From: Desulfobacteraceae bacterium
Lineage (GTDB): Bacteria; Desulfobacterota; Desulfobacteria; Desulfobacterales; Desulfobacteraceae
Length of the DNA stretch: 64,000 nt
Direction of reading: 5' to 3'
Assembly (NCBI GenBank): GCA_016743945.1
Contig: JADGFI010000005.1
Location: 186,001 to 250,000, forward strand
Both the position numbers and the translations under genes were made by a program. Positions 35,221-44,880 of the stretch are shown one piece after another (the first letter of the stretch is position 1; the number at the start of each line of letters is the position of its first letter). The notes beneath the pieces were generated by a model. It was given only the letters and a program-made list of their open reading frames with translations, did no database searches and was not told the origin of the DNA.

Positions 35221-37344
35221 CTATTCTTTTAACCCGTTATACTTAAAGGTCAGTATGGTGATATCATCTGATTGTTCCGCACCCTTTGCAAAGCGCTTCA
35301 CGTCCTGATTTACCAATTCCACAATTTTATTAACATCATCTGTATCTTCTTTTGAGAGCAGCTCTTTTAACCTAAGTTCCGTATATTCATTAAAATCCGG
35401 ATTCATGGCTTCATTAACCCCGTCGGTGTATAAAAACATAATATCCCCGGGAGCCATGACAAACGATTCTTTCACATAGCTAAAGTCGGGCATACCCCCT
35501 AGGACAAACCCGGTAACCGGTTTCATAAAATTATAGGCATCGCCCCCTTTAAACTCCATTTGAAGCGGCGGGTTATGGCCGGCATTTGTAAAATCCAGCC
35601 GCCCGGTTTTAAGATCGATAATGCAGATAAAAGCGGTAACAAACATACTTTCATCGTTGTTCTCACATAATGCATTATTAACGTTGGTAAAGATCTCTTC
35701 AGGTGAGATGCCCCTCAACGCCTCGTTCTTGATCAATGTTTTGGCAATTATCATAAAGAGGGACGCTGGAACCCCCTTGCCCGATACATCCCCGACTAAA
35801 AAGCAAAATTTATTTTCCGAGATAAAAAAGAAATCAAACAGATCGCCCCCAACCTCTCGTGCGGGTATCATGCTTGCAAAAATGTCAAATTCATCTCTTT
35901 CCGGGAAAGCTGGAAAAATCCTGGGGAGCATGCTGGCCTGAATCTTTGTTGCAACTTGCAATTCGCTTTCAATCTTCTCTTTTTCTGCCGTCGTCTCTTT
36001 TAGATTTTTTATATAGAGCTTAAGATCGTTTGTCATGGTGTTGAACGCTTCTGCCAGCGTCTGAATCTCGTCACCGGTTTTTATCTTGAAGTTTAGATCA
36101 AGATTTCCCTTTCCAACCTTCTTAACACCCTTCGTTAAATCCAAAATAGGTTTACTTAGCTTGTCGGACATCTTAACGGCGACCAATATGGTGATGAGCA
36201 GCACACCAATAAAGAATGCCATTAAATATTTCTGGATATCAACTATTACACTTATAATGCGCTCTTTTTTCGAAAGGGTATAATCCATTATATGTTTTTT
36301 TGTCTCGTCGGCAAGTTTTAGGGCCGTTTCTGCAGAAATAACAACAGCCATACTCCAACCGGTTTCTCGTATGGGAGCGAACCCTATAAATTTTTCTCCG
36401 CTGTTAAGTCGTATCCGGGAAAATCCGTTTTGGCCGGCCACCATTTTTTTTACAATATTGGAAAGTCCCTCATTTTCAGTTTCAAGCAGATTGCCCACCC
36501 CGTAATCCTTTTTCCTTTCTTCCTGCCCCAGGGCTGGAAAAGCGATGACATTTCCATCCTTATCCAGTAAAAACGCATACCCCACCTCTTTCACCTGGCA
36601 GGATATGACCTTCAGCATTTCATCCAGCGTAACCGTAATCCCGATCACACCCTTGAGCTCGCCTTCCCGAGTCCGAACCGGACCAGAACAGGCGATCATC
36701 AGTTTCGATGTGGAGGCACCCTTAAAGATCTCGGTCCAGCCGATACCATCTCGAGTCACCGCATCTTTATACCAGGGCCTGATTCTGGGATCATAGGGTT
36801 TATCTGCCTGCCCACCCGTATCCGGCCAGAGAATATTGATGCCGGTCTGAGTTCCAAGAAAGAGGGAGTCTAAATTTGCATTGTCAAATAGATAGGGTTT
36901 AAACACATCTCCCATTGTACGCAGACGCATGAACTCGTCCTGCACCACCTTCTTGTCTACCCCCGGCGCTAACCGATAAATGTGGGACAATTCCCTCTCA
37001 TTTTTATCGGTGGCATATTGACCCATACTCTGCCCATCGGTTTCCCAGAGAAACTTACAGAACTTGGACATGGTATTCACTTCCATGTGCACAGAGTTAA
37101 AAAAATCGTTTCCTGTCTGGGCCTGGATACCTACAAGTTGAGTCAAATTAAGTCTCGTCTGATCCTCCAGCGTTGTCCGGCTTTTTTCAGCAGACTCTCT
37201 TCCTAAGTTGAGGCTTTGCTCCAATATATATTCCCCCCCCCGGTACAGGGTATAGTTGGCAATGACAAAGAAAGATAACGCACAAAAAGCTGTGATTCCC
37301 AAGGAGAGCAAGAGTAATTTGGTTTTGATCCTGAGCCTGGTCAT
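35221..37344 (-). CDS. Membrane-bound SpoIIE/RsbU-type serine phosphatase with dCache and HAMP
   Basis: 707 residues. Helix ~8-28; large periplasmic double Cache (~35-345, with RPWYKDAVTRDGIGWTEI and SCQVKEVGYAFLLDKDGNVIAFP); helix ~370-390; HAMP (~390-445, LSKPILDLTKGVKKVGKGNLDL); coiled coil; PP2C-like SpoIIE domain (~490-705) with PAREVGGDLFDF, FLVGDVSGKGVPASLFM and LYTDGVNEAMN. The metal-binding aspartates are present, so it should be an active Ser/Thr phosphatase. Its partners are normally an anti-sigma-factor antagonist and kinase, but none is encoded here. It heads an operon with the P-loop and MFS-fusion genes. Confidence 0.9.
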   Translation of the reverse strand: MTRLRIKTKLLLLSLGITAFCALSFFVIANYTLYRGGEYILEQSLNLGRESAEKSRTTLEDQTRLNLTQLVGIQAQTGNDFFNSVHMEVNTMSKFCKFLWETDGQSMGQYATDKNERELSHIYRLAPGVDKKVVQDEFMRLRTMGDVFKPYLFDNANLDSLFLGTQTGINILWPDTGGQADKPYDPRIRPWYKDAVTRDGIGWTEIFKGASTSKLMIACSGPVRTREGELKGVIGITVTLDEMLKVISCQVKEVGYAFLLDKDGNVIAFPALGQEERKKDYGVGNLLETENEGLSNIVKKMVAGQNGFSRIRLNSGEKFIGFAPIRETGWSMAVVISAETALKLADETKKHIMDYTLSKKERIISVIVDIQKYLMAFFIGVLLITILVAVKMSDKLSKPILDLTKGVKKVGKGNLDLNFKIKTGDEIQTLAEAFNTMTNDLKLYIKNLKETTAEKEKIESELQVATKIQASMLPRIFPAFPERDEFDIFASMIPAREVGGDLFDFFFISENKFCFLVGDVSGKGVPASLFMIIAKTLIKNEALRGISPEEIFTNVNNALCENNDESMFVTAFICIIDLKTGRLDFTNAGHNPPLQMEFKGGDAYNFMKPVTGFVLGGMPDFSYVKESFVMAPGDIMFLYTDGVNEAMNPDFNEYTELRLKELLSKEDTDDVNKIVELVNQDVKRFAKGAEQSDDITILTFKYNGLKE

Positions 37345-37394
37345 TTCGTATTTATTCCTTTAAACCCGCTGAAACTCATTAAATAATGGCGGGA

Positions 37395-37423
37395 TATTAA
37401 GTCAGGCGCTTTGTTCTTGTCAA
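37395..37423 (-). promoter_or_regulatory. Promoter of the phosphatase/MFS-fusion operon
   Basis: On the minus strand -35 TTGACA (37418-37423) and -10 TTAATA (37395-37400) are 17 bp apart. AAAGGAATAA follows ahead of the ATG at 37344. It lies in the divergent gap with the helicase gene. Confidence 0.6.
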
Positions 37424-37559
37424 TTAAAATAAAAGAAAAATTAAAGGGCGCAGCATGGATCAGCTGGGTTACTTCGGGTATGAATCAACCGCAGTCTTGC
37501 TTTTTACGGAATTCACCTGTATTTTGTTAGATTATAACCATTTAAAAAAAAAGAGTCCC

Positions 37560-38816
37560 ATGAAATTTGATACCTATTATATTGATTCAGCCATAAAGAA
37601 AAATTTGGCGGCAGAAGGGTTTAAACGGCCCACAGACATCCAGTTCAAGGCAATTCCTTCGATTCAGAAAGGCGAGGATGTCCTGGCTATTGCCCAGACC
37701 GGAACCGGAAAAACCGCAGCATTTGCCATCCCCATTATTGATAAAATTCACCGGGCCAAAACTTCAAAGCACTCCTTTGGCATTCATTGCATTGTCATGG
37801 TGCCCACCCGGGAACTGGCAGCCCAGATTGGAGATGTGTTTAACACCCTGGCAGCCCATACAAAGGTAAAATCATTTGCCCTGTTCGGTGGCGTGGAACA
37901 GGATCCCCAGATCAAAAAGCTTGCCGACGGGATTGATGTGCTCATTGCCACCCCGGGCCGGATGTTTGACCTCATCAGTCAGGGTGCCATTGATGTCAAG
38001 AGGGTCAAAATATTGGTGCTGGACGAAGCGGACCAGATGCTGGACAAAGGATTCATCAAGGATATAGAGGCGGTAAAGAAAAAATTGACCCAGCGGCATC
38101 AAACCCTGTTTTTTTCCGCCACCATCAGCAAGGAAATCAAGCGCCTGGCCTTTTCCCAGGTCAAAAGCACTGCCATCCGTATTCAGATATCTCCGGATGA
38201 TCCGGTTTCAAAAAATGTGTCCCATGGGGTTATTTTTGTGGAAATGGATGATAAGCGCTTTTTTCTCCGTAAATTTATTCAGGATAATAAAGATGCCAGG
38301 ATCATGGTTTTTGTCAGAACAAAGGTTCGGGCCGAGCGGGTTCTAAAGGCGTTGGCGAGAGTGGGGATTAAGTCTCTGGCCATCCACGGAGACAAAGACC
38401 AGGAAGAACGAACCGCTGTCATGGGTCAATATAAAAGTGGGTGGGCAAAGATTCTTATTGCCACCGACGTCAGTGCCAGGGGGATTGATATTCCCGATGT
38501 GAATTTTGTGGTGAATTATGATTTGCCTGAAAAACAGGAAAATTATGTCCATCGGGTGGGAAGAACCGGCAGGGGAACCCAAAAAGGCCAGGCCATCTCC
38601 TTTTGCAGTACAGAAGAGACACCTTTGCTGGAAGATATCCAGGAATTTTTGACCAAACCAATAGAAACCATTCCCGTTGGCAAAAAAGAATATTCACTTA
38701 TCATTAAGGCGGCAGAAGAGCCGGAAACCGTCCAAGACCTTATCCAGGCCAACGAAGACTGGGAAAAAAACAAAAAAAAAGCCAGAAAGAACAGAGCTAA
38801 ACCCAAAAATTCCTGA
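37560..38816 (+). CDS. DEAD-box RNA helicase
   Basis: 418 residues from the ATG at 37560, where the Q-motif region starts (GFKRPTDIQFKAIPSIQKG); the frame is open 105 bp further up but that part is unlike the family. All motifs are present: AQTGTGKTAAF, PTRELAAQ, ATPGRMFDL, DEADQML, FFSAT, RTKVRAERVL, ATDVSARGIDIPDVNFVVNYD and HRVGRTGR. A short lysine-rich tail (KKKARKNRAKPKN) probably aids RNA binding. It is most like RhlE-type helicases acting in ribosome assembly or RNA decay. Convergent with the FmdE-family gene, 36 bp between stops. Confidence 0.94.
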   Translation: MKFDTYYIDSAIKKNLAAEGFKRPTDIQFKAIPSIQKGEDVLAIAQTGTGKTAAFAIPIIDKIHRAKTSKHSFGIHCIVMVPTRELAAQIGDVFNTLAAHTKVKSFALFGGVEQDPQIKKLADGIDVLIATPGRMFDLISQGAIDVKRVKILVLDEADQMLDKGFIKDIEAVKKKLTQRHQTLFFSATISKEIKRLAFSQVKSTAIRIQISPDDPVSKNVSHGVIFVEMDDKRFFLRKFIQDNKDARIMVFVRTKVRAERVLKALARVGIKSLAIHGDKDQEERTAVMGQYKSGWAKILIATDVSARGIDIPDVNFVVNYDLPEKQENYVHRVGRTGRGTQKGQAISFCSTEETPLLEDIQEFLTKPIETIPVGKKEYSLIIKAAEEPETVQDLIQANEDWEKNKKKARKNRAKPKNS

Positions 38817-38852
38817 GGGGTTAGCTCTTGATTCGTCAGCGTTTACACCCGG

Positions 38853-39579
38853 TTATTTGGCCATCAGCCCGGCGACCCGGTAGGGATTGGTGCTGGCTTG
38901 GATCATGGCCTTGTAGCGGGTTTCGTCCAGGGTAAACTCCCTTGCCACGGACACGAACCGCTCCGGGGTTTTTAGATGGGGAATGGTGGACAGGAGACTA
39001 GCGGCCTTGGGGGTGTTTTCAGGGTACAGGGCCTTGAACTCCTTGAAGTCAAAGCTTAGGGCCGCCCCTTTTCCGGTTTTTGTCTTGGTGTTCCAGATCA
39101 GGAGGAAGCCGGCCGGGTTAGGAACGGAGATCTTCTCCTTCTGGGCTTTGGACAGGGACTTGACCACCAGCCCCTTTTTGCCGGGGGTGCAGTCCAGTAT
39201 CACCTGCAATGCATCCTCCTTGCACCAGACAGGAGACGACACAATGGTATACCGTTCTTCCGGGGCCAGGGGGTAATGCTCCAGGATAAAATGAGCCAAA
39301 AGATACCCCGAGGTCAAGCCGGGGCAGATGTGGTTGTGAAGCTCGGCCGCTTTGAGAAAATCATAGGGCGCGCCCTGGGCCCAGCAGGGCCAGGCTGTCC
39401 AGGTTTTTCGGCCTGACATAGGGGGCATTGGTCAGGACCAAAATTTGGGGGTCGCCCTTGGCGGCCTTCAGGGTTTCCATGGCTCGGGACAGGGGCCCCC
39501 CGAAATCCTGGGCATGGACCTGGGGAACTATAAGCAGTATAAGGGCGATACATCCGATAAAAGAGAGAACACGTTTCAT
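38853..39579 (-). pseudogene. Exported FmdE-family protein, interrupted by a frameshift
   Basis: The start (39579) overlaps the ABC ATPase stop as ATGA and opens with a signal peptide (MKRVLSFIGCIALILLIVPQVHA, in two blocks) and ~48 mature residues ending LDSLALLGPGRAL at a stop at 39361. The rest of the gene continues in the -1/+2 frame to 38853: GAPYDFLKAAELHNHICPGLTSGYLLAHFI, WCKEDALQVILDCTPGKKGLVV. The HNHICPG and WC..D..Q...C.PGK pattern is that of FmdE, a metal-linked family named from formylmethanofuran dehydrogenase. The break is in GGGCCCAGGGCGCGCCC (~39375-39391). It may be a sequencing error, a real mutation or programmed shifting. It is the last gene of the TonB/ABC operon. Confidence 0.8.
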
Positions 39580-41351
39580 GCAAATTTTTCCTTTCCTATA
39601 AATATGGGTTCAATGGCTCCCGAAGGAGGGTGAGGGGGTGGCCGGACCCTGGAGGGTGGGGCCGGGTGAACATGGGGCTGGCTTGCGGTGCCGAAAACTT
39701 CGAATCCGGCGCCCTGGGCGACAATGGCGCCCTTGTCTATAACATAGACCCGGTCGGCGATTTTTCGTGCCAGGTGCAGGTCATGGGTGATAAAAAGCAT
39801 GGAAAATCCTTTTTCATGCTGGAGTCCTTTGAGCTGTCTGAGAAGGACGGCCTGGGCCGAAGGATCCAGCATGGCCGTAATTTCGTCGGCAATGAGCAGT
39901 CTGGGGTCGGTGACCATGCTCCTTGCCACGGAGAGCCGCTGGCGCTGCCCTCCGCTTAAGGCATGGCAGGCCAGCCTTAAAAATTCGGGGTCGCATGGCA
40001 GGTGCACCGATGCCAGGGCGGTCAGGGCTTTTAGGTCCTGACTTTCCCTGGTTTCCCATCCCATGATATCCAGGGGCTCGCGCACTGCGTCCAAAACTCT
40101 CAGCCTGGGGCTGACCGCCTGGGCAGGATCTTGGAACACCATCTGGATGCCCCCCATACAGGCAGTGGTTTCCCTGCCGGATACAGTCCGGCCCTGAAAG
40201 GTGATCTGGCCTTCATCCGGTGTTTCCAGTCGGACCAGAAGATGCGCCAGGGTGGATTTTCCTGAACCCGAAGCCCCGACCAGGGCCACCACTTCTCCGG
40301 TTTTTATCAGAAGGTCCACCTTTCGAACCGCTCGGATGGGTGTGGTGCCCAGGACATAGGTCTTTCCCAGACCTTTTGCAGCAAGAAGGGTTTCAATGCC
40401 CCCCTTGTGGCAGGCCACCTTCCGTTCCGGTCCTGCCGGTACCAAATTCGGCCGGATTTTGTGACAATCCGGGCCTTTCTGGACGCAGCGGGGACTAAAG
40501 GGGCAGCCAGGGGACTGGCCCGGAAGGGCCGGGGTGCCGGGGATGCCCCAGAGGTCTTTGAATCCGTAAAATTCCGGGCAGGCATTGATCAGGCCCCGGG
40601 TATAGGGATGGCAGGGATCGGACAGCAGGACTTGGGTGGGTCCTTCTTCCACCACCTGGCCGGCATACAGGGTCATGGTCCGGGTGGTGAGGCGGGCAAT
40701 GGCCGGCATGGTGTGGGAGATGAGGATCATGGCAAACCCCAGGTGTTCCTGGAGGGACAACAGTAAGGCCATCATGGATTCTTTGGCATCGGCATCCAGG
40801 GCGGTAAAAGGCTCATCCACGATGAGCAGTTCAGGCTTGCAGCTGATGGCCATGACCATGAGCACTCGTTGGCGCATGCCCCCGGAGAGTTGATGGGCAA
40901 AGGCCTTGCACCAGACAGGGTCCAGGCCCACCAGGTTAAAAAGCTGTGCGGCCTGCTTGTCTGCCAGGGCCCTGGCAAGCCCCAGATGGGTGTAAATCGC
41001 CTCAGCCACCTGCTCCCCCAAGGTCAAAACCGGGTTGAACACCTCCTGGCTGTTCTGGAAGACCAGGGCGATTTTGTTCCACCGCAGGCGGGAGAAATCT
41101 TTTTCTTTGAGGCAGGTCAGGTCCATACCCTTGAACCCGATGGAGCCGGAAACCCGGACGTTTGTGCACAGCCCCATGATGGCCATGGCCAGACTGGTCT
41201 TGCCGCATCCAGATTCCCCGATGATTCCCAGGCTTTCCCCCGGGTTCAAGAAGAGATGGATGTTCTTCAGTGCCGGAATACGATTTTCTCCCTGTCTGTA
41301 GTCAAGGCAGAGGTCACGGATTTCCAGCAGAGGCGGTGTGGTGCAAGTCAT
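39576..41351 (-). CDS. Fused oligopeptide/nickel-type ABC ATPases (DppD-DppF fusion)
   Basis: 591 residues from the ATG at 41351, which overlaps the permease stop (ATGA); the longer open frame is shadow. It contains two complete ATPase modules. The first (~8-315) has GESGCGKTS, LSGGMRQR, LLIVDEPFTALD and the DppD/OppD-type C-terminal cysteine cluster (CPFSPRCVQKGPDC). The second (~325-570) has GASGSGKST, LSGGQRQR and LLIADEITAMLD. Such fusions occur for nickel, peptide and glutathione importers. It energises the two permeases encoded upstream. The cysteine cluster may hold an iron-sulfur centre, as in OppD/DppD relatives. Confidence 0.93.
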   Translation of the reverse strand: MTCTTPPLLEIRDLCLDYRQGENRIPALKNIHLFLNPGESLGIIGESGCGKTSLAMAIMGLCTNVRVSGSIGFKGMDLTCLKEKDFSRLRWNKIALVFQNSQEVFNPVLTLGEQVAEAIYTHLGLARALADKQAAQLFNLVGLDPVWCKAFAHQLSGGMRQRVLMVMAISCKPELLIVDEPFTALDADAKESMMALLLSLQEHLGFAMILISHTMPAIARLTTRTMTLYAGQVVEEGPTQVLLSDPCHPYTRGLINACPEFYGFKDLWGIPGTPALPGQSPGCPFSPRCVQKGPDCHKIRPNLVPAGPERKVACHKGGIETLLAAKGLGKTYVLGTTPIRAVRKVDLLIKTGEVVALVGASGSGKSTLAHLLVRLETPDEGQITFQGRTVSGRETTACMGGIQMVFQDPAQAVSPRLRVLDAVREPLDIMGWETRESQDLKALTALASVHLPCDPEFLRLACHALSGGQRQRLSVARSMVTDPRLLIADEITAMLDPSAQAVLLRQLKGLQHEKGFSMLFITHDLHLARKIADRVYVIDKGAIVAQGAGFEVFGTASQPHVHPAPPSRVRPPPHPPSGAIEPIFIGKEKFA

Positions 41352-42208
41352 GATGTTCCTCCTTTGCCCAGACGGGGATCTGTAATGGCTTCCATATCCC
41401 TGCCCACTAAGGCCAGGGAGACCACCATCAAGGTTAGGACCAGCCAGGGAAAAACCAGCCACCACAGCCAGAATCGTGTATAATAAATTCCGGGAAAGCT
41501 TGTGGCATGGTGAAGGATCATGCCCCAGGACCGGGATGTGGGATCCCCCAGTCCCAGAAAGGAGAGGCCGGCCTCGGCCACAATGGCCCGGCCGGTGAGG
41601 CGGATCATGCTTACGGCAGCCAGGGGGAAGATTTCGGGCAGAAAGTGGCGCCGGATCAAATACCAGGGGCCGGCACCGCAAAGGGCTGCTGCCCGGATAT
41701 ACTGTCGCTGTTTCAGGATCAGGATTCTGGACCGGACGATCCTGGCCGTGTGGACCCAGGAAAAACAGGAGAGCACCAGGACGATTGTTGTGAGACTGGG
41801 GCCGAAAAAGGCGGCCAGCACGATCATTACCGGCAGGTCCGGCAGTACCAGGATGATATCCACCAGCCGCATGAGCACCGTGTCCACACGACCTCCGGCA
41901 TATCCGGCCAGGATGCCGGCCAGCCCTCCGCCAAGACCTGCGGTCAGGGCGGTGCCAAGACCTATGACCAGGCTGATCCGGGCTCCGTGGCAGATCTGGG
42001 CCCAGAGGTCCACACCCAGCTCGTCGGTTCCCATAAGATGGCCCTGGCCCGGGGGGATCAGGGCAGGGCCTGAGATGGTCTGGTGGGAATGGGGACAGAT
42101 AAGGGGGGCAGCCAGGGCCAGGAAGATGAGCCCTCCAAGTATGGCAAGCCCGGTCCGGCCGGCAGGGGTCATCTGCCGAAAATATGAGGACAGGAAGGAC
42201 CGGTTCAT
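41348..42208 (-). CDS. ABC permease (DppC/NikC-like)
   Basis: 286 residues with six helices. Hallmarks: GTDELGVDLWAQICHGARISL, the DppC loop beginning GTDxxGRD-like, and VHTARIVRSRILILKQRQYIRAAALCGA as the coupling EAA region, then AEAGLSFLGLGDPTSRSWG. Start overlaps the dppB-like stop (ATGA). It forms the channel with the neighbouring permease. Confidence 0.93.
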   Translation of the reverse strand: MNRSFLSSYFRQMTPAGRTGLAILGGLIFLALAAPLICPHSHQTISGPALIPPGQGHLMGTDELGVDLWAQICHGARISLVIGLGTALTAGLGGGLAGILAGYAGGRVDTVLMRLVDIILVLPDLPVMIVLAAFFGPSLTTIVLVLSCFSWVHTARIVRSRILILKQRQYIRAAALCGAGPWYLIRRHFLPEIFPLAAVSMIRLTGRAIVAEAGLSFLGLGDPTSRSWGMILHHATSFPGIYYTRFWLWWLVFPWLVLTLMVVSLALVGRDMEAITDPRLGKGGTS

Positions 42209-43230
42209 GCCTGCACCGTGGTTGGGGAAATTTTCGGGCCGCTGATGCGGGGATCCAGATGTTTGTATACCAGGTCTGCCATGAAATTGGCCAGGAGCAC
42301 GGCCAGGGTGACCAGAAGGAAGATTCCCTGGATCAGGGGATAGTCCTGGTATAAGACAGCCTGGCGCATGAGTTTGCCAAGACCTGGATAGTTGAACACG
42401 TTTTCAACCAGGATGGCTCCGCCGGTAAGCGCCCCCAGGCTCATGAACACCCGGGTGACAATGGGCAGCATGGCGTTGCGCAGGGCATGGCGCCAGAAGA
42501 TGCGCCCCCGGCCGAGTCCCTTGGCTCGGGCCGTGATAAGATAATCCCTGGCCATGATCGTGACCAGGCTGTTCCGGGCCAGCAAAAAGATTCCGCCCAG
42601 GCGGGCCAGGGTCAGGGTGGCCACGGGCAGGGCACCGTGCCGGCAGATATCAGACAATTTTTCGAGGGCTGTCATGGGGCCTGGAAAAGGGGTCATGGCC
42701 CCGGAGAGGGGGAACAGTTTCAAAAAGGCGGCAAAGAAAAAGAGCATGACAAGTCCCAAAAGAAAGGCCGGGATCTCCGAGACCACGATGAGTCCCATGA
42801 ACAGAAAACGGTCCACCCAGTGGTGGCGCAGGGCTGCGGCAATACCCCCCAGCAGGGTGCCCAGGATGGTGGAAAAGAGGACGGCCAGACAAACCAGTCC
42901 CAAGGTCCAGGGCAGACGCCGGGCCAGCATGATTGATACCGGCGTATTATAGTAGATGGACTGGCCAAGATCTCCCCTGGCCAGGCGGGCAAAATAGCGG
43001 CCGTACTGGAGGTACAAGGGATCATCAAACCCGTATTGGATCATGTAATAATTCTTCTGGGCCTCGCTGATTTCGGGCAGGTCCTCGCCTTCTTCCCCTG
43101 AAAGATAGACAAAGGGATCTCCGGGCATCAGCCTGGGTAACAGAAAGTTCAGGGTGAGGATCACCCAGACCGTGATAAGGTAGGAAACCATCTTTCCTGC
43201 CGCTCCTTGGGGGAATCTGCCCGGGATCAT
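42205..43230 (-). CDS. ABC permease (DppB/NikB-like)
   Basis: 341 residues from the ATG at 43230, one base past the binding-protein stop; upstream open frame is shadow. Hallmarks: ILTLNFLLPRLMPGDPF, YGRYFARLARGDLGQSIYYNTPV, DYLITARAKGLGRGRIFWRHALRNAMLPIVT (EAA coupling loop) and GGAILVENVFNYPGLGKLMRQAVLYQDYPLIQG. Six helices, as expected. Part of an importer for peptides, nickel or metal chelates. Confidence 0.93.
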   Translation of the reverse strand: MIPGRFPQGAAGKMVSYLITVWVILTLNFLLPRLMPGDPFVYLSGEEGEDLPEISEAQKNYYMIQYGFDDPLYLQYGRYFARLARGDLGQSIYYNTPVSIMLARRLPWTLGLVCLAVLFSTILGTLLGGIAAALRHHWVDRFLFMGLIVVSEIPAFLLGLVMLFFFAAFLKLFPLSGAMTPFPGPMTALEKLSDICRHGALPVATLTLARLGGIFLLARNSLVTIMARDYLITARAKGLGRGRIFWRHALRNAMLPIVTRVFMSLGALTGGAILVENVFNYPGLGKLMRQAVLYQDYPLIQGIFLLVTLAVLLANFMADLVYKHLDPRISGPKISPTTVQA

Positions 43231-43231
43231 C

Positions 43232-44878
43232 CTAGTGCCATTCTTTCCAGTTAAGGTAGGATAGTTTGCTGTGTTCCAGGCTGTGGTGATCGAACATGAA
43301 CATCCATCCGTCATACTTGGTCGGCCGGAATACGTTAAAGGCCGTGGTGTAAAAGAGGGGGATTTCCGGTACTTCTTCTTCGGCCAGGTGCTGGATCTTC
43401 TCAATGAGGTCCCGCCGTTTGGCGGAATCTGTTTCCAGGCGCTGTTTTTCCAGAAGGGATGCCAGGGCCGGAATTGCAAGTCCAATGCCACTGGAAGCAG
43501 AGGGAGAACTGGAAGTGGAAAAGGTGTTGGAGCAATGACTGGTCAGGTAGTCCGGATCATTGCCCCATCCGCCGTGGCCGATGAGGGCCAGGTTAAAGTG
43601 ATGGTTTCTCACCCGGCTGTCCCGGGTTTTGCCGTCCACGGCCAGGATGCGGATATCCACTCCCACAGCGAGAAAGCGTTGTTTGAGGATCTCGGCCATG
43701 CGGACCTCCCGGTTGCTGCACAACAGGTCAAAGGCCAGGGGGTGGCCGTCTGCGCCGATCCGGATGTCCTGACCTTCAGGCAGGCGGTAACCGGCATGTT
43801 CCAAAAGCGTTCCCGATGTTTCTGGATTAAAGCCGTAACTCTTTACCGGGTCTGCGGCCATGACATGGCCCGGGGGCAGGATTCCTAACCGGCCGGGCAG
43901 GGCCGCACCCCTGGCGATCTTTGCCACCAGTTCGTCACGGTCAATGGCATGGGCAAAGGCCTGGCGGATACCTTTGTCCAGCAAAGGGCCTGTGCGGGTC
44001 GTGTCGAAAAGCAGCCGGTACCCCCAGAAGGCCGGACTTTTGATGACCCGGTGTCCGGAATCGTTGGCAAACCTGGGCAGAAGATCGGGCGAGACCCGGA
44101 TCAGGTCAATCTCCCCCTTTTCATAGGCCAGGATGGGCTCACTCACCGGGATGAACTCAATGCGCTTCACCCGGGGTTTCGGGCCCCAGAACCGGTCAAA
44201 GGCTTCAAACCTATAGGTGCCGTGTTCCCGGCTGTAGCTGGTGAGCCGGTAGGGACCTGTGCCGATAACTGCTTCCGGGCCGGTCAGGGTCTTGGGATTG
44301 TCCACCTTTTCCCAGATATGCCTGGGGAGAATCCGGGTGCGGCCCAGGTTGTCAAGCATGGCCGCAGTCTGGTGTTTCACGGTCACCTTGACCTGGTTGC
44401 CGGGCAGGACATCCACCGATTCGATCAGGTCAAATATATAGGACCAGGTCATGGGATGGCGGGCGGCATAGTTTAGGGAAAAGGCCACATCTTCGGGGGT
44501 CAGGGGCTTGCCGTCCTGCCACTCAACCCCCTGGCGGAGGGTGAAGATGTAGCCCTTTCCCTGGTCCGTTACCTGCCATCCTTCCGCCAGCCAGGGGATC
44601 AGCCCCTTGTTCGACCGTTCCAGCAGGCTGTCGAAGATCAGGCACATTTTATATCCCCCGGGCCCCCTGGGGTAGTGGGCATAGGGAGAGGGATATCCAT
44701 AGTCTCCGCCGGCCAGATGGACAACCTCCACCTGGCCGGTCCCGGGAGTGGCTGTTTGTTTTTGAATTCTTAGTTCAGGCGTTTCCAGGGAGGCTTTGTC
44801 TTCCGGCTCCTGGGAACAGGAAAACACAAGGCCGGCTATTAGCAGGCAGCATAGGGCTTTAAGTGTCTTATGCCCCAT
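43232..44878 (-). CDS. SBP_bac_5-family lipoprotein receptor of the ABC importer
   Basis: 548 residues. I chose the ATG at 44878 because GGAGG lies 7 bp upstream; the ATG at 44884 overlaps the methyltransferase stop but is too close to that site. The signal ends in lipobox LVFSC with Cys21, so it is a lipoprotein. Family segments: GYKMCLIFDSLLERSN, LAEGWQVTDQGKGYIFTLRQGVEWQDGKPLTPEDVAFSLNY and GTGPYRLTSY. These receptors bind peptides, nickel-chelates or opine metallophores. The TonB receptor two genes upstream suggests a ligand too large for porins. Confidence 0.92.
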   Translation of the reverse strand: MGHKTLKALCCLLIAGLVFSCSQEPEDKASLETPELRIQKQTATPGTGQVEVVHLAGGDYGYPSPYAHYPRGPGGYKMCLIFDSLLERSNKGLIPWLAEGWQVTDQGKGYIFTLRQGVEWQDGKPLTPEDVAFSLNYAARHPMTWSYIFDLIESVDVLPGNQVKVTVKHQTAAMLDNLGRTRILPRHIWEKVDNPKTLTGPEAVIGTGPYRLTSYSREHGTYRFEAFDRFWGPKPRVKRIEFIPVSEPILAYEKGEIDLIRVSPDLLPRFANDSGHRVIKSPAFWGYRLLFDTTRTGPLLDKGIRQAFAHAIDRDELVAKIARGAALPGRLGILPPGHVMAADPVKSYGFNPETSGTLLEHAGYRLPEGQDIRIGADGHPLAFDLLCSNREVRMAEILKQRFLAVGVDIRILAVDGKTRDSRVRNHHFNLALIGHGGWGNDPDYLTSHCSNTFSTSSSPSASSGIGLAIPALASLLEKQRLETDSAKRRDLIEKIQHLAEEEVPEIPLFYTTAFNVFRPTKYDGWMFMFDHHSLEHSKLSYLNWKEWH

Positions 44879-44880
44879 GG

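Noticed and set aside
41507..42245. Two overlapping plus-strand frames (188 and 241 residues) opposite the DppC-like permease
   Set aside because: Shadows of a strongly supported permease gene; no ribosome site or motif.
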